Source of the DNA: an uncultured Alphaproteobacteria bacterium
GTDB taxonomy: Bacteria; Pseudomonadota; Alphaproteobacteria; Methylaequorales; Methylaequoraceae
Length of the DNA stretch: 42,969 nt
Assembly: GCA_902524895.1 (NCBI GenBank)
Contig: CABZFH010000008.1
Coordinates: 1 to 42,969 of the forward strand
Direction: 5' to 3'
Under the pieces are notes generated by a model that searched no databases, was not told the origin of the DNA, and was given only the letters and a program-made list of their open reading frames with translations. Numbering within the stretch: the first letter of the stretch is position 1; each line of letters starts with the position of its first letter. Both the position numbers and the translations under genes were made by a program. This document shows, piece after piece, positions 1 through 8,437 of this stretch.

Positions 1-220
1 GAACATTTTTCGTTTTATCAATTGTCATGAATCTCACCATAACGTGAGGTTGACCTATTACACCTAAACCTGAAAAAAACCAACCAAGAATAAACATGTA
101 TGGAGCTAAGAAAAATTCTGAAAAATTTGTTGTGGGAAACCATTTCATATAATCTGGAGATATTATGGATTAAATGAATTTATATACGAGGTGGCTCCGG
201 GTATAACATCCGGTATTCTT
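1..220 (-). pseudogene. sodium:solute symporter (PutP-like) fragment, degraded
   Basis: The minus strand reads a segment containing SPDYMKWFP and, further on, GLGVIGQPHVMVRFMTID. The latter is the conserved mid-protein signature of the SSS sodium:proline/solute symporter family (GLGYFGQPH..VRFMA in PutP). In that family it lies near residue 250 of about 500, but here only about 70 codons precede it, and the reading frame is broken near 165-175, where an in-frame TAA needs a frame change. The N-terminal half is therefore missing and the rest runs off the window edge. I read it as a decayed gene remnant; a sequencing frameshift cannot explain the absent N-terminal half. Confidence 0.6.
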
Positions 221-290
221 ATTTTTATTATTTTTAAAATATTTGGAAAATAGATTCTTTTTTTAATTAAAAGTATCCCTACATGCTGCG

Positions 291-1529
291 CTACGGTGGA
301 GGAAATCTCTCAATTAAAAGATTGGGTGTCATAATCGCAAAACTAACTGAACAAATGAATATGTAAATTGCAAATATAATAAATTGAATTTCTAATGTTA
401 CACCTATGTCTAATAATAATCCCATAAGTGTTGGAGAAATAGAAGTAGATAGTACAACAATAGAAAAAAACATAGATCTGATTGAACCTAGATAATCAAT
501 TCCATAAAGCTCAACCCATAGAGTACTTAAAACAATGGTTGCTGCTCCAGTCGATGCACCAATTAAGATCATAAATATTGGAGCAGCATAACTATTGCCT
601 GTATTAGTTATTAGCATTAACCCAAAAGCAAGAGGTAACAAAAAAATTCGTAACAAATGTATTGTGCTAAATCGATCAACGATCCAACCCGCAATAAAAG
701 TAGCCCCAGTTACACTTAATGCAAAAAAAGGGTAAGAGGATGCTAAAAGTGTAATCGACCAAGATTTTGTTTCTATTAAATGAATCTGGTGGAAAAAGAC
801 TCCAGTTACTATAAAGGGAGAAGCAAGTAGTCCAGGTATAATTTGGTAAAATCTTGAATCTCTGAGGACTTGTGAACGATTCCAAGAAACATTCAAACTT
901 TTTTTTGATTCTGGTAAACTATTAATATTGGATGAACCTAAATGTCGTGACTTGTGATGCCTTCCTAACCAGAAAATTAGAGGTAAAAAAATAATTATTA
1001 TACATGCTCCTATCCCCATCCAAATTTCACGCCAATTATAATTTAATAAAAATATAGTTATTATAACGGGTAATAAAGCTTCTCCAATTGGATGTCCCAT
1101 TAATGCTATACTAAGAGCTCGCCCTTTTTTTTTTGAATGCCAAAGTGTCATTGCAGTAACTGCTATATGACTAATCATACTTTGGCCGAACAACCTAAGA
1201 CCTAATAAAGATAAAAAGAGAATAAGAAGTGTTTCGGCACTTGATATTAGAAATGAAAACCCACTAAGTATAATTAAAGTAATTAATCCAAGAACGGTAA
1301 GGTTAAATTGGTCTGTAAGTTTTCCTAGCCACAAAAAAACTATTGCACTAGTTAGTGTAGCAGAAGAATAAAGTATTCCAAACATTCCATGGGAAAGATT
1401 AAATTCATTTCTTAATTCTCCAGAGAAAAGAGAAATAAAGAAAGTTTGACCAATGCTCGAGCAAAATATTAGTAACATACCCAGACTAAGCTCCGGTTTA
1501 AAAGCAAGTAATGTTGGTTTTAAAAACAT
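291..1529 (-). CDS. MFS transporter, probable organic-acid permease
   Basis: This 412-residue protein has about 12 hydrophobic segments and the 6+6 layout of the major facilitator superfamily. A positively charged loop (GRHHKSRH) and a serine/lysine-rich stretch near residues 190-215 mark the centre. The first half carries FSSIGQTFFISLFSGELRNEF followed by SHGMFGILYSSATL, as seen in the OFA/monocarboxylate-type MFS branch; GWIVDRF near residue 275 resembles the repeated A-like loop motif. It acts in the inner membrane. The substrate cannot be read from sequence. It is followed 61 bp upstream by a co-directional methyltransferase gene and lies in the oldest, leftmost segment of the tRNA-Ser island stack. 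Confidence 0.8.
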   Translation of the reverse strand: MFLKPTLLAFKPELSLGMLLIFCSSIGQTFFISLFSGELRNEFNLSHGMFGILYSSATLTSAIVFLWLGKLTDQFNLTVLGLITLIILSGFSFLISSAETLLILFLSLLGLRLFGQSMISHIAVTAMTLWHSKKKGRALSIALMGHPIGEALLPVIITIFLLNYNWREIWMGIGACIIIIFLPLIFWLGRHHKSRHLGSSNINSLPESKKSLNVSWNRSQVLRDSRFYQIIPGLLASPFIVTGVFFHQIHLIETKSWSITLLASSYPFFALSVTGATFIAGWIVDRFSTIHLLRIFLLPLAFGLMLITNTGNSYAAPIFMILIGASTGAATIVLSTLWVELYGIDYLGSIRSMFFSIVVLSTSISPTLMGLLLDIGVTLEIQFIIFAIYIFICSVSFAIMTPNLLIERFPPP

Positions 1530-1590
1530 TTATAACAAATCATAACTAGACTTTCACATTCACAATAAAAAAATTACCCCGACATAAACG

Positions 1591-2427
1591 TTAGGATTTT
1601 GATAGAAAAATCAACATTACTTGTTGCTTAAAATGCCATTGTGCGTCTCTGATGCAACCATTTAAATATGGTCCAGTTATTGAATTTCTGAGCATTGTTT
1701 TAAGGTCAATTGAATCGTCAAAAATACAACGTTGGAGGTATCCTTCAACCTGTAAAAGTGCATTCTCAGATATGTAATTATAATAATTTATTATTTTCAC
1801 TTTGTGAGAAATACCAATGTCTTTTAGAGTTTTTATTATGTCTTCAGCACTAGAATATGGTTCCCCAAAACTATTCTTGAAACCATTTAAATAATGTTTG
1901 TAGAATTTAAGATAGTGTGATTTACTGCTTGCGTGAGCAATAAAACCTGATTTACCCATTGCAAAAATAAAATTCTTTAACGCATCTTTAAGCTGATGTT
2001 TTGGAATTGCATAAAGAGCATGTGTTGCCCAGACAATATCATACGCTCCTTCTTCAGAGGAAAATTCTTGCAAAGTAGTTTCATACTCTGTACCGGCTAA
2101 AAATGGCAATTTTAGAACTTTTCGTGCTTCAGCAATTGAAAAATCAGAGGGATCAAGAAGTGCGTATTCAATTGGTAATATTTTTGCATTTGATAGTTTT
2201 GCGTAATTAACTAGTGCTGATGGAAATTTTCCAGAACCACAAGCAACATCTAAGAGTTTAAGGCTTCGTTCTCCTACATTAAGTTGATGCATTTCTAACC
2301 ATTTCTTCCATTCAAATTTTTCTGCTAAATGTTTATAATCAATGGAGGCTAAAGCATAAAAATTCTCCATTTCTTTGCGACTTGTCTCACTCCAATGTTG
2401 ACAACTTCTTGTAAATGTATCTTTCAT
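1591..2427 (-). CDS. class I SAM-dependent methyltransferase
   Basis: A 278-residue soluble protein. Residues about 73-88 contain LLDVACGSGKFPSAL, the glycine-rich motif I that binds S-adenosylmethionine in Rossmann-fold methyltransferases. The later DIVWATHALYAIP fits the motif IV/post-II region. The N-terminus is hydrophilic (Trp/Glu-rich, no signal peptide). The substrate is unknown; the helical C-terminal third (from about 190) has no motif I recognise. It lies on the same strand as the MFS gene, so a two-gene unit is plausible, perhaps modifying a small molecule moved by the transporter; that link is inference. Confidence 0.75.
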   Translation of the reverse strand: MKDTFTRSCQHWSETSRKEMENFYALASIDYKHLAEKFEWKKWLEMHQLNVGERSLKLLDVACGSGKFPSALVNYAKLSNAKILPIEYALLDPSDFSIAEARKVLKLPFLAGTEYETTLQEFSSEEGAYDIVWATHALYAIPKHQLKDALKNFIFAMGKSGFIAHASSKSHYLKFYKHYLNGFKNSFGEPYSSAEDIIKTLKDIGISHKVKIINYYNYISENALLQVEGYLQRCIFDDSIDLKTMLRNSITGPYLNGCIRDAQWHFKQQVMLIFLSKS

Positions 2428-2616
2428 ATGTTTAACCTTTAAAATATTGTTAAGCTACTTTGGGTAATGGTAACTTGTTATTTTACGTTGTACAACTCTA
2501 TGAATAAATATATTAGTGTAAGCGCTTAATATAAGTAAGAAATCTTAAACTTAGTAGATTTGTTGGAAACTGATCTTGCAGGTATTCCTAAAAAAAATTT
2601 TTAGGTGAAATATTGA

Positions 2617-2650
2617 CAAAAAAAAAACCTGACATCTTTGCCAGGCTTTT
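2617..2650 (-). terminator. Rho-independent terminator of pqqA copy 1
   Basis: On the minus strand a hairpin with stem CCTGGCA / TGTCAGG (one G-U pair) is followed by a run of ten or more T. It sits 25 bp after the stop of the first pqqA gene. The second pqqA has nearly the same hairpin at the same place, so gene and terminator were duplicated together. Confidence 0.75.
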
Positions 2651-2674
2651 CTAAAGTTAATCTTTGTAGATCAA

Positions 2675-2752
2675 TTACTTCTCAGCGCATGCATAAGAAT
2701 TGATTTCAAGACCAACAGAGATTTCAGAAATCATTGGTTTTGTCCAAGCCAT
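2675..2752 (-). CDS. pqqA: PQQ precursor peptide PqqA, copy 1
   Basis: A 25-codon gene with a good ribosome-binding site (GGGAG, 6 nt before ATG). The peptide begins MAWTKPMISEISVG and ends LEINSYACAEK. Glu16 and Tyr20 give the invariant E-x3-Y pair; PqqE/PqqD join these two side chains to start pyrroloquinoline quinone synthesis (E15/Y19 in the 23-aa Klebsiella peptide). Length, the K-P segment and the G-x-E-(I/V)-x-x-Y core all fit PqqA. No pqqB, C, D or E is near, so the peptide must be processed by enzymes encoded elsewhere, if at all. A second gene at 8294..8371 encodes the identical peptide. An alternative is a related RiPP precursor, but the match to PqqA is close. Confidence 0.85.
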   Translation of the reverse strand: MAWTKPMISEISVGLEINSYACAEK

Positions 2753-2813
2753 TGTTTACTCCCTAAATTAAAATTATAATTATTTCATTTATACTATTAT
2801 TTTCTTAATGAAC

Positions 2814-2831
2814 TCTGAGGGTGTTATTCAT
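2814..2831 (-). promoter_or_regulatory. conserved upstream element of pqqA copy 1
   Basis: The 18-mer ATGAATAACACCCTCAGA (minus strand) lies 62 bp before the pqqA start and recurs exactly at 8438..8455, 67 bp before copy 2. Sequence between element and gene is much less conserved, so this block seems selected. It could be an activator or repressor site, or part of the promoter. Confidence 0.5.
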
Positions 2832-2968
2832 GCAAGGTTAATATTTTTATTAAAACTTATGAAGATGACTTAGCAGTTAAATTTTATAATAAAGGCCCTA
2901 AATTTCAATTTTTAGTCTCACAAATATGAACGAAAAGACAGGAAAAAAAGCTAGCTCAATTAATGCAT

Positions 2969-3528
2969 AAAAGATTTACATTAACTACAACACAGAATTG
3001 GATAACTTCAACGGGATTTAAGCTAGCTTTGCAATCAGATACTAATTATAATGATGGAAATTATATCTCACCTCCTAAAAAGGGTTTAAAGGCTTTTCTC
3101 TAGAAATTACACATCAACCCTATTTGACAAGGAAGAATATGAGGAGGATTTACATCTCAACTTATTTGATGGATTTGAAAATACTCAGTTATACTTAAAT
3201 TTTATGGATAGTTTTTTTGGTAGTGTTGATGCTAATGATTTGTTAGGTATGTTAAATACATGGAAAATGGGAGATATTGGAAAACACGAAAAATTTAACA
3301 ATAATACAAAAGAAGCTCTCTCATATTAAATGTTCAGCTCTAGTTATGCCAAGCGCAACTGATTTATCTTTTCCAGCGCGCAATAATATTCCTGAGGTTA
3401 AAGAAATGCAAAACGCGGAACTAAAAGTTATCAATACAAAATATGGACATTTGGTTGGAGATATGTCAACAGCATTATCATCTGAAGAGGATGTTACTTT
3501 TATTGATAAAATATTAGAGAATTTTTAA
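2969..3528 (+). pseudogene. MetX-like alpha/beta hydrolase (homoserine O-acyltransferase family), broken
   Basis: Three reading frames together spell the C-terminal half of a MetX-type alpha/beta hydrolase. One holds GFKLALQSDTNYNDGNY and PPKKGLKAF and ends in a stop near 3100. The next holds FMDSFFGSVDAND then LLGMLNTWKMGDIG and ends at TAA near 3330. The last holds IKCSALVMPSATDLSFPA and VINTKYGHLVGD, with the C-terminal catalytic Asp (ATDLSFP) and His (GHLVG) regions of the family. The N-terminal half with the nucleophile serine is absent. At least two frame changes and a stop make it non-functional. The open frame at 3277..3528 is only its last piece. An intact metY lies 1.8 kb downstream. 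Confidence 0.75.
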
Positions 3529-3761
3529 AAAAAATTGGTTAAATAAATATTAATTACTTTATACTCTCCGTATCCTCCAAAAGAATCATAAAAATTCTAT
3601 TTTTCTATAGTTAAGAAAAACGTTTCAAAAAAAATGAATAATAGAAATGTAAATTCATTATATATATTTTTGGCAAAAATGATGCGTGTACGAGTTTTAT
3701 TGGTAGCTCTATCAGAAATATTATAGATTGTCATCCAGTGAATACCAAAGTATATAAATCG
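3529..3761 (+). other. intergenic stretch, nothing recognised
   Basis: About 230 bp between the broken metX-like gene and the first att-like repeat. It has only very short open frames and I see no RNA or terminator signature. The 170 bp to the right of the repeat (3856-4026) is very A+T-rich and probably holds the promoter of the monooxygenase gene. Confidence 0.5.
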
Positions 3762-3855
3762 GTTTTAGGTATAAACTTTGGGTATAAAAGCCAATTTGAA
3801 GTTTGCAGAAGCACAGAAATACTATGGTTAGAGATTAAGGGAAGGAAAAGGGAGA
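3762..3855 (-). repeat. decayed tRNA-Ser att-junction remnant R1
   Basis: Begins TTTTAGGTATAA with a second GGGTATAA exactly 13 bp on (3767 and 3780), then an AGCACAGAAAT-like middle. The tRNA core is hardly recognisable (GGGAAGGAAAAGG near 3838). The same order and spacing appear at 8494, 11401, 14383, 15455 and 25045. It is the most decayed of the six and lies furthest from the tRNA. Confidence 0.6.
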
Positions 3856-4026
3856 ATAGCATAAAAAATTCTAATTAACTTTAGTATAGAAGTTTCAATT
3901 TTAATTGAAAAAAAAAGATATTTACATATATAATAGTAGATATTTTTATAATTGATAATAAATCTAAATTTAAGTCATATGCATATATTACATCAATCTA
4001 TTGGTATGCGAATGTTTTTTGTATAA

Positions 4027-5352
4027 ATGGAAAAAATAGATATAGTCATCATTGGTGCTGGAATTGCTGGAATTGCGTCAGCTTATTATCTGCGAAAAAA
4101 CTTTCCAAATATTAGACTAAAAATATTGGAGTCAAGAAGTAGTGTAGGTGGCACATGGGATCAAATGAGATTTCCGGGTGTTCGTGCAGATAACGATATG
4201 TATACTTATGGATACAGCTTTGACCCATGGAAAGGATCAATAATAGGTAATGGGAAGGAAATTCAAAATTATTTAAGTAATGTTACCGATAAATTTAATA
4301 TCAAAAAACATATTTTATTTAATACCGAAGTCAAATCATTGAGCTGGAAAGATAATAAATGGATTATAAAAACTGATCTCAAAAAGTTTACTAGTCAATA
4401 CATTATTTGCTGCACCGGTTCAAGAGACCGTAAAAAACCGCATCTACCAAAATTTAAAAATGAAAAAATATATCAAGGAAAAATTGTACATACTCAAGCT
4501 TGGGGAAACACAAATTTTAAAGACAAAAATGTAACCATTGTTGGTAGCGGATGTACAGCCATAACAATGGCACCTTCGATTATCAAAGAAGCAAAAAAAG
4601 TTACTTTGGTTCAGCGAAGTCCCGCATGGATTATGAATATTGATAGTAAAGAAAAATCAACACGATTCTATAAAACATTTCAAGTTTTATGGAATTACTT
4701 TTCAAGTAGGATTTTTAAAAAGTTTCAAAGAAAAAAAATGATTTCTGGTAACACTTATTATAACGAAACTACCACCCCCTCATATGATTATTGGGATCAG
4801 CGTCCTGCAAGTAGCTTGGATAACGACTATTTTTCTGCTGTTAAGTCAGAAAAAGTAACTATAGTTCGGCAAGGAATTAGTAATTGGGAGAAAGCTGGTG
4901 TAAAGTTAAAAAATGGAAAGGTTATAAAAAGTGATATTACAATTATGGCTACTGGTGGTAATTCTCAATTATTGGGAGGCATTGATATCTTTATTGGAAA
5001 TAAACAAATAAACATTAATGATACAAGTTGGTATAGAGGTATGATGTTTAGTGGAATACCAAATCTCTTCGCACATGCGGGATATATAAATTTTAGTTGG
5101 ACAGCTAGGTGTGAAATAGTTAGCCAACGTATTTGTAAAACTATTAGATATATAAAGAAAAATAAATTTTTAAGTTGCACTCCAAAATATATTGGAGAAA
5201 AAACAGAGCCATCAATTCAAGCAAATTATATTTTGCGAGCAATGGACAAATTTCCTAATAGAACCTACAAGTTTTATCAAAATTATATTATAGAATATTT
5301 GAGTTTTAAATTTACAAAAATAAACGATGGAGCATTAGACTTTTTAAAATGA
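4027..5352 (+). CDS. FAD/NADPH-dependent flavin monooxygenase, Baeyer-Villiger type
   Basis: A 441-residue flavoprotein. The N-terminus has the FAD-binding dinucleotide motif DIVIIGAGIAGIASAYYL, then SSVGGTWDQMRFPGVRAD, the GGTW segment typical of class B monooxygenases. YQGKIVHTQAW near residue 150 matches the Baeyer-Villiger fingerprint FxGxxxHTxxW with Y for F. NVTIVGSGCTA near residue 175 is the second Rossmann motif, for NADPH. The C-terminal ATGG motif (ITIMATGGNSQ) is also present. It would oxygenate a ketone, or an amine or sulfur compound, at the expense of NADPH and O2; the substrate is unknown. Only 16 bp separates it from metY, so the two are probably co-transcribed, which hints at a sulfur-containing substrate (inference). 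Confidence 0.85.
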   Translation: MEKIDIVIIGAGIAGIASAYYLRKNFPNIRLKILESRSSVGGTWDQMRFPGVRADNDMYTYGYSFDPWKGSIIGNGKEIQNYLSNVTDKFNIKKHILFNTEVKSLSWKDNKWIIKTDLKKFTSQYIICCTGSRDRKKPHLPKFKNEKIYQGKIVHTQAWGNTNFKDKNVTIVGSGCTAITMAPSIIKEAKKVTLVQRSPAWIMNIDSKEKSTRFYKTFQVLWNYFSSRIFKKFQRKKMISGNTYYNETTTPSYDYWDQRPASSLDNDYFSAVKSEKVTIVRQGISNWEKAGVKLKNGKVIKSDITIMATGGNSQLLGGIDIFIGNKQININDTSWYRGMMFSGIPNLFAHAGYINFSWTARCEIVSQRICKTIRYIKKNKFLSCTPKYIGEKTEPSIQANYILRAMDKFPNRTYKFYQNYIIEYLSFKFTKINDGALDFLK

Positions 5353-5368
5353 TTAAAGGATTGTTAAT

Positions 5369-6649
5369 ATGAAATTAGAATCAATTGCACTTCATCATGG
5401 TTATGAATCAGAAAAAAATGACCAAAAGTCAGCAACAACCCCCATATACCAGACCTCAGGATTTACTATTGATAATACACAACATGGAGCGGATTTATTT
5501 GACCTCAAAGTCGAGGGAAATATTTATTCAAGAATAGGCAATCCAACCAATGCAGTTCTTGAAAAAAGAATTGCGGAGATGGAAGGTGGAATTGCAGCTT
5601 TATCCTTGGCTTCTGGAATGACCGCAATCGCATATGCAATTCAAACCATTACAAGAGCAGGGGATAATATTATAAGTACAAATCAATTATATGGGGGGAC
5701 TTATAATTGCTTCACTCATAGTCTCCCCAAGCAAGGTGTTAAAGTTAAAATGTTTGACGGAGATGATTATAAAGGTATTGAAGAGGCAATTGATGAAAAA
5801 ACCAAAGCTATATATTGTGAGTCAATTGGTAATCCCTTTGGTAATATTATTGATGTAAAAAGATTTGCAGATATTGCTCACAAACACGGGGTACCATTAA
5901 TTGTAGATAACACAGTAGCAACACCATATTTATGTAGGCCTATTGATTTTGGAGCTGATATTGTCATTCATTCTTTAACAAAATATATAGATGGTCATGG
6001 TGCTACTATCGGAGGAATCATTGTTGATTCAGGAAAATTTGATTGGGGCAAAGAACCAAAAAAATTTCCCATGCTAAACGAGCCAGATCCTTCTTATCAC
6101 GGAATTAAATATACTGAAAAGTTTGGGTCAGCTGCCTTTATTGGTTGTTGTAGAGTTGTTCCACTAAGAGAAACAGGAGCTTGTCTATCGCCTAATAATG
6201 CATACTTAATAATGCTTGGACTTGAATCATTGGGTGTGAGAATGGAAAGACATTGTAAAAATGCACTTGCGCTTGCGAAATATCTTGATGGTCATGAAAG
6301 TGTGAACTGGGTTAATTATGCTGCTCTACCTAACGATAAATATCATAATGTTTGTAAAAAAATTACCAATGGTCAAGCATCTGGTATTATCAGTTTTGGC
6401 ATTAAAGGCGGAAAAGATTCAGGTGCTAAGTTTATTGATGCACTTCAAATGATTTTAAGGGTATTAAGTATGGGTGATGCTAAATCTCTTGCATGTCATC
6501 CAGCATCAACATTGCACAGACAATTAACTCCAGAGCAAAAGGTTTTAGCAGGAGTTAGCGAAGACTTGATAAGAATTTCTGTGGGTATTGAGCATATTGA
6601 TGATATTATTAATGATGTTGAACAGGCAATCGAGTCTTCAAAAAAGTAG
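5369..6649 (+). CDS. metY: O-acetylhomoserine sulfhydrylase (PLP-dependent)
   Basis: A 426-residue member of the Cys/Met metabolism PLP family; the length suits MetY better than the 380-400 residues of cystathionine enzymes. Seen: the N-terminal HHGYE and QTSGFTIDNTQHGADLF segment, SRIGNPTNAVLEKRIAEMEGG, substrate and cofactor loops, and HSLTKYIDGHGATIGG with the PLP-binding lysine at residue 205. The C-terminus has SLACHPASTLHRQL and VSEDLIRISVGIE. MetY makes homocysteine from O-acetylhomoserine and sulfide, or methionine with methanethiol, in the cytoplasm. It follows the monooxygenase by 16 bp. The partner acyltransferase family is represented only by the broken gene at 2969..3528, so the acetylhomoserine source must be elsewhere. 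Confidence 0.9.
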   Translation: MKLESIALHHGYESEKNDQKSATTPIYQTSGFTIDNTQHGADLFDLKVEGNIYSRIGNPTNAVLEKRIAEMEGGIAALSLASGMTAIAYAIQTITRAGDNIISTNQLYGGTYNCFTHSLPKQGVKVKMFDGDDYKGIEEAIDEKTKAIYCESIGNPFGNIIDVKRFADIAHKHGVPLIVDNTVATPYLCRPIDFGADIVIHSLTKYIDGHGATIGGIIVDSGKFDWGKEPKKFPMLNEPDPSYHGIKYTEKFGSAAFIGCCRVVPLRETGACLSPNNAYLIMLGLESLGVRMERHCKNALALAKYLDGHESVNWVNYAALPNDKYHNVCKKITNGQASGIISFGIKGGKDSGAKFIDALQMILRVLSMGDAKSLACHPASTLHRQLTPEQKVLAGVSEDLIRISVGIEHIDDIINDVEQAIESSKK

Positions 6650-6761
6650 TTAATTTCATAAAACTGTTCGCAACCGTATCTATTTAAAATTTAATAAATA
6701 ATTATTTTTCACTTGCTTATTTTGTATGTACATGACTAAGTGCATTTTAATATTATTTAAA

Positions 6762-8138
6762 ATGGAAAAATTTGATAAACTTGGAATTTCAAAAGAAATT
6801 CTTTCGAATTTAAAATTTCTAAACCTTTCACATCCAACTCCTGTTCAACAAAAAGCAATTCGACCAGGTTTTGAAGGTAAGGATATTTTAGCAATTGCAA
6901 ATACTGGAACGGGTAAAACAGCAGCATTTGGCATACCCATTATAGAAAGACTAAACAAAAATAAATCATATTCCGCAATAATTCTTACTCCAACAAGAGA
7001 ATTAGCTGTCCAAGTTGGTAAACACCTAAGAGACTTAATGGGCAAAAGTATAAAAATTAAAACTGCAGTTTTAATTGGAGGAGATTCGATAAAAAAACAA
7101 ATAGAATTAATTAGACAAAAACCAAGAATTTTTATAGGGACACCTGGAAGAATAAATGATCATATATCAAGAAAAACTATAAGCCTTAAGAATATTAATA
7201 TTTTAGTTCTTGATGAAACTGATAGAATGCTAGACCTAGGGTTTATTAATCAAATACAAAAAATTATAAATTGTTTGCCCATAAACAGACAAACTCTTCT
7301 TTTTACAGCTACCTTACCAAATAAAATAAAAAAAATTTCAGAAAAGTATTTAAATGATCCACTAAAAATAACAGTTGAGACTAAAGAGAATATTCTTAGA
7401 AATATCGATCACAGTGTTCTTAATATTAAACAAGCTGACAAATACGAAAAGTTATTGGAAGAACTTAATTCAAGACACGGTAGTATTTTAGTTTTTATGA
7501 AAACTAAACATAGCTCCAAAAGAATATACTTTAAACTACAAAAAGATGGCATGTCAGTAAATGCAATACATGGAAATGTTAGACAAAATAAACGTTTAAA
7601 TATTTTAAACAAATTTAGAAATCAAAAATTTACAGTTTTAATTGCAACTGATATTGCAGCTAGGGGTCTAGACATTCCTCATATAGAGCATGTAATAAAT
7701 TATGATCTACCTCAAAGAACCGAAGATTACATTCATAGAATTGGAAGAACAGCAAGAGCAGGAAAAAAAGGTTCAGCGTTGAGTTTTATTTCAGAAAGTG
7801 ACCAAAAGATTTGGAGGAATATATATAAACTTATAACTCCTGATGAAAAATGTATTCATGATTCTAATAGTTTAATAGGTAAATCTTTCAAACAAAATAA
7901 TAAAAGCTCAAAAACTCAAAAAAAGAAAAATAGTTCTAGAAATTTTAAAGGAAGGTTTTCTAAATCAAATAACGAGGATTCAATGACTCCAAAAAAAAGG
8001 AAAACTAATTCTAGAAATTTTAAAGGAAGGTTTTTTAAATCAAATAATGAAGGTTCAATGACTCGAAAAAAAAAGAATAATAATTCTAGAAAAGTCTTCA
8101 AAAGCAGTAAAAAAAATTCAACTATCAAAAATATATAA
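6762..8138 (+). CDS. DEAD-box ATP-dependent RNA helicase (RhlE-like) with DETD motif
   Basis: The reading frame opens at 6726, but family alignment starts at MEKFDKLGISKEIL, so I chose 6762 (458 residues). Motifs in order: Q motif (HPTPVQQKAI), ANTGTGKT (motif I), PTRELA (Ia), TPGR (Ib), LDETD (motif II, DETD rather than DEAD), TATLP (III), IATDIAARGLDIP (V) and HRIGRTARAG (VI). After about residue 370 the protein becomes a Lys/Ser/Asn-rich basic tail with a 25-residue tandem repeat. It would unwind structured RNA during ribosome assembly or decay, and basic tails in this family add RNA binding. It is followed by a bidirectional terminator shared with pqqA copy 2. Confidence 0.9.
   Translation: MEKFDKLGISKEILSNLKFLNLSHPTPVQQKAIRPGFEGKDILAIANTGTGKTAAFGIPIIERLNKNKSYSAIILTPTRELAVQVGKHLRDLMGKSIKIKTAVLIGGDSIKKQIELIRQKPRIFIGTPGRINDHISRKTISLKNINILVLDETDRMLDLGFINQIQKIINCLPINRQTLLFTATLPNKIKKISEKYLNDPLKITVETKENILRNIDHSVLNIKQADKYEKLLEELNSRHGSILVFMKTKHSSKRIYFKLQKDGMSVNAIHGNVRQNKRLNILNKFRNQKFTVLIATDIAARGLDIPHIEHVINYDLPQRTEDYIHRIGRTARAGKKGSALSFISESDQKIWRNIYKLITPDEKCIHDSNSLIGKSFKQNNKSSKTQKKKNSSRNFKGRFSKSNNEDSMTPKKRKTNSRNFKGRFFKSNNEGSMTRKKKNNNSRKVFKSSKKNSTIKNI
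7934..8090 (+). repeat. 75-bp in-frame tandem repeat in the helicase tail
   Basis: TTCTAGAAATTTTAAAGGAA begins at 7934 and 8009, with a third partial copy at 8084 (TTCTAGAAAAG). The period is exactly 75 bp, or 25 codons, giving NSRNFKGRFxKSNNExSMTxKK repeated. Copies one and two are nearly identical at DNA level, so the expansion is recent. It lengthens a basic, probably disordered RNA-binding tail. Confidence 0.8.
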
Positions 8139-8234
8139 ATTTTAAGTAGATTTTTACGAAAATATATGCCCCCATCTTTTAATATTCATGGTATTGATAT
8201 ATATATTGAAGGGAGAGATCAGTTTAATTTTAGC

Positions 8235-8268
8235 AAAAAAAAAACCTGACTACTTAGCCAGGTTTTTT
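8235..8268. terminator. bidirectional terminator between the DEAD-box gene and pqqA copy 2
   Basis: Stem AACCTG / CAGGTT with a 10-nt loop, a run of A on the left and a run of T on the right, so it can stop transcription from both convergent genes. It is nearly the same hairpin as at 2617..2650 and 20653..20678. Confidence 0.8.
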
Positions 8269-8293
8269 GAAGATTGATCTTTATAGATCGAAA

Positions 8294-8371
8294 CTACTTC
8301 TCAGCGCAAGCGTAAGAATTAATTTCAAGACCAACAGATATTTCAGAAATCATTGGTTTTGTCCAAGCCAT
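8294..8371 (-). CDS. pqqA: PQQ precursor peptide PqqA, copy 2
   Basis: Encodes exactly the same 25-residue peptide as copy 1 (E16 and Y20 of the E-x3-Y cross-link pair, C-terminus YACAEK). Between the two genes I count five base differences, all silent (ATC/ATA, ATC/ATT, TAT/TAC, GCA/GCT, and stop TAA/TAG), the mark of selection on the peptide. A ribosome-binding site AAGGAG precedes ATG by 6 nt. The upstream element and downstream terminator are also shared. It sits 120 bp inside att remnant R2, as the last gene of that segment. No PQQ biosynthesis enzymes or PQQ-dependent dehydrogenase are in the window. Confidence 0.85.
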   Translation of the reverse strand: MAWTKPMISEISVGLEINSYACAEK

Positions 8372-8437
8372 TGTTTACTCCTTAAATAAAAAGTTAATAT
8401 AAATTCATGATACAATATTATTTTTTTCTTAATAAAA

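Noticed and set aside
160-215. A seventh att-like arm pair (GGGTATAA near 199 and CGGTATT near 211)
   Set aside because: Spacing is 12, not 13, there is no tRNA core, and the bases belong to the symporter remnant.
2519-2528. Perfect 10-bp palindrome TAAGCGCTTA upstream of the methyltransferase
   Set aside because: A single short palindrome with no second copy found nearby; too little to call an operator.
2587-2605. Hairpin CCTAAAAA / TTTTTAGG next to the pqqA terminator
   Set aside because: Built almost only of A and T, easily formed by chance here; the adjacent G/C-containing hairpin is the better terminator.
3277-3528. Independent 83-aa gene
   Set aside because: Its sequence is the C-terminal end of the MetX-like family and the preceding homologous segment continues in another frame, so it is part of a pseudogene.
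7916-8128. Open frame on the minus strand opposite the helicase tail
   Set aside because: It only mirrors the Lys-rich repeats as Phe/Leu-rich sequence; no start signal.
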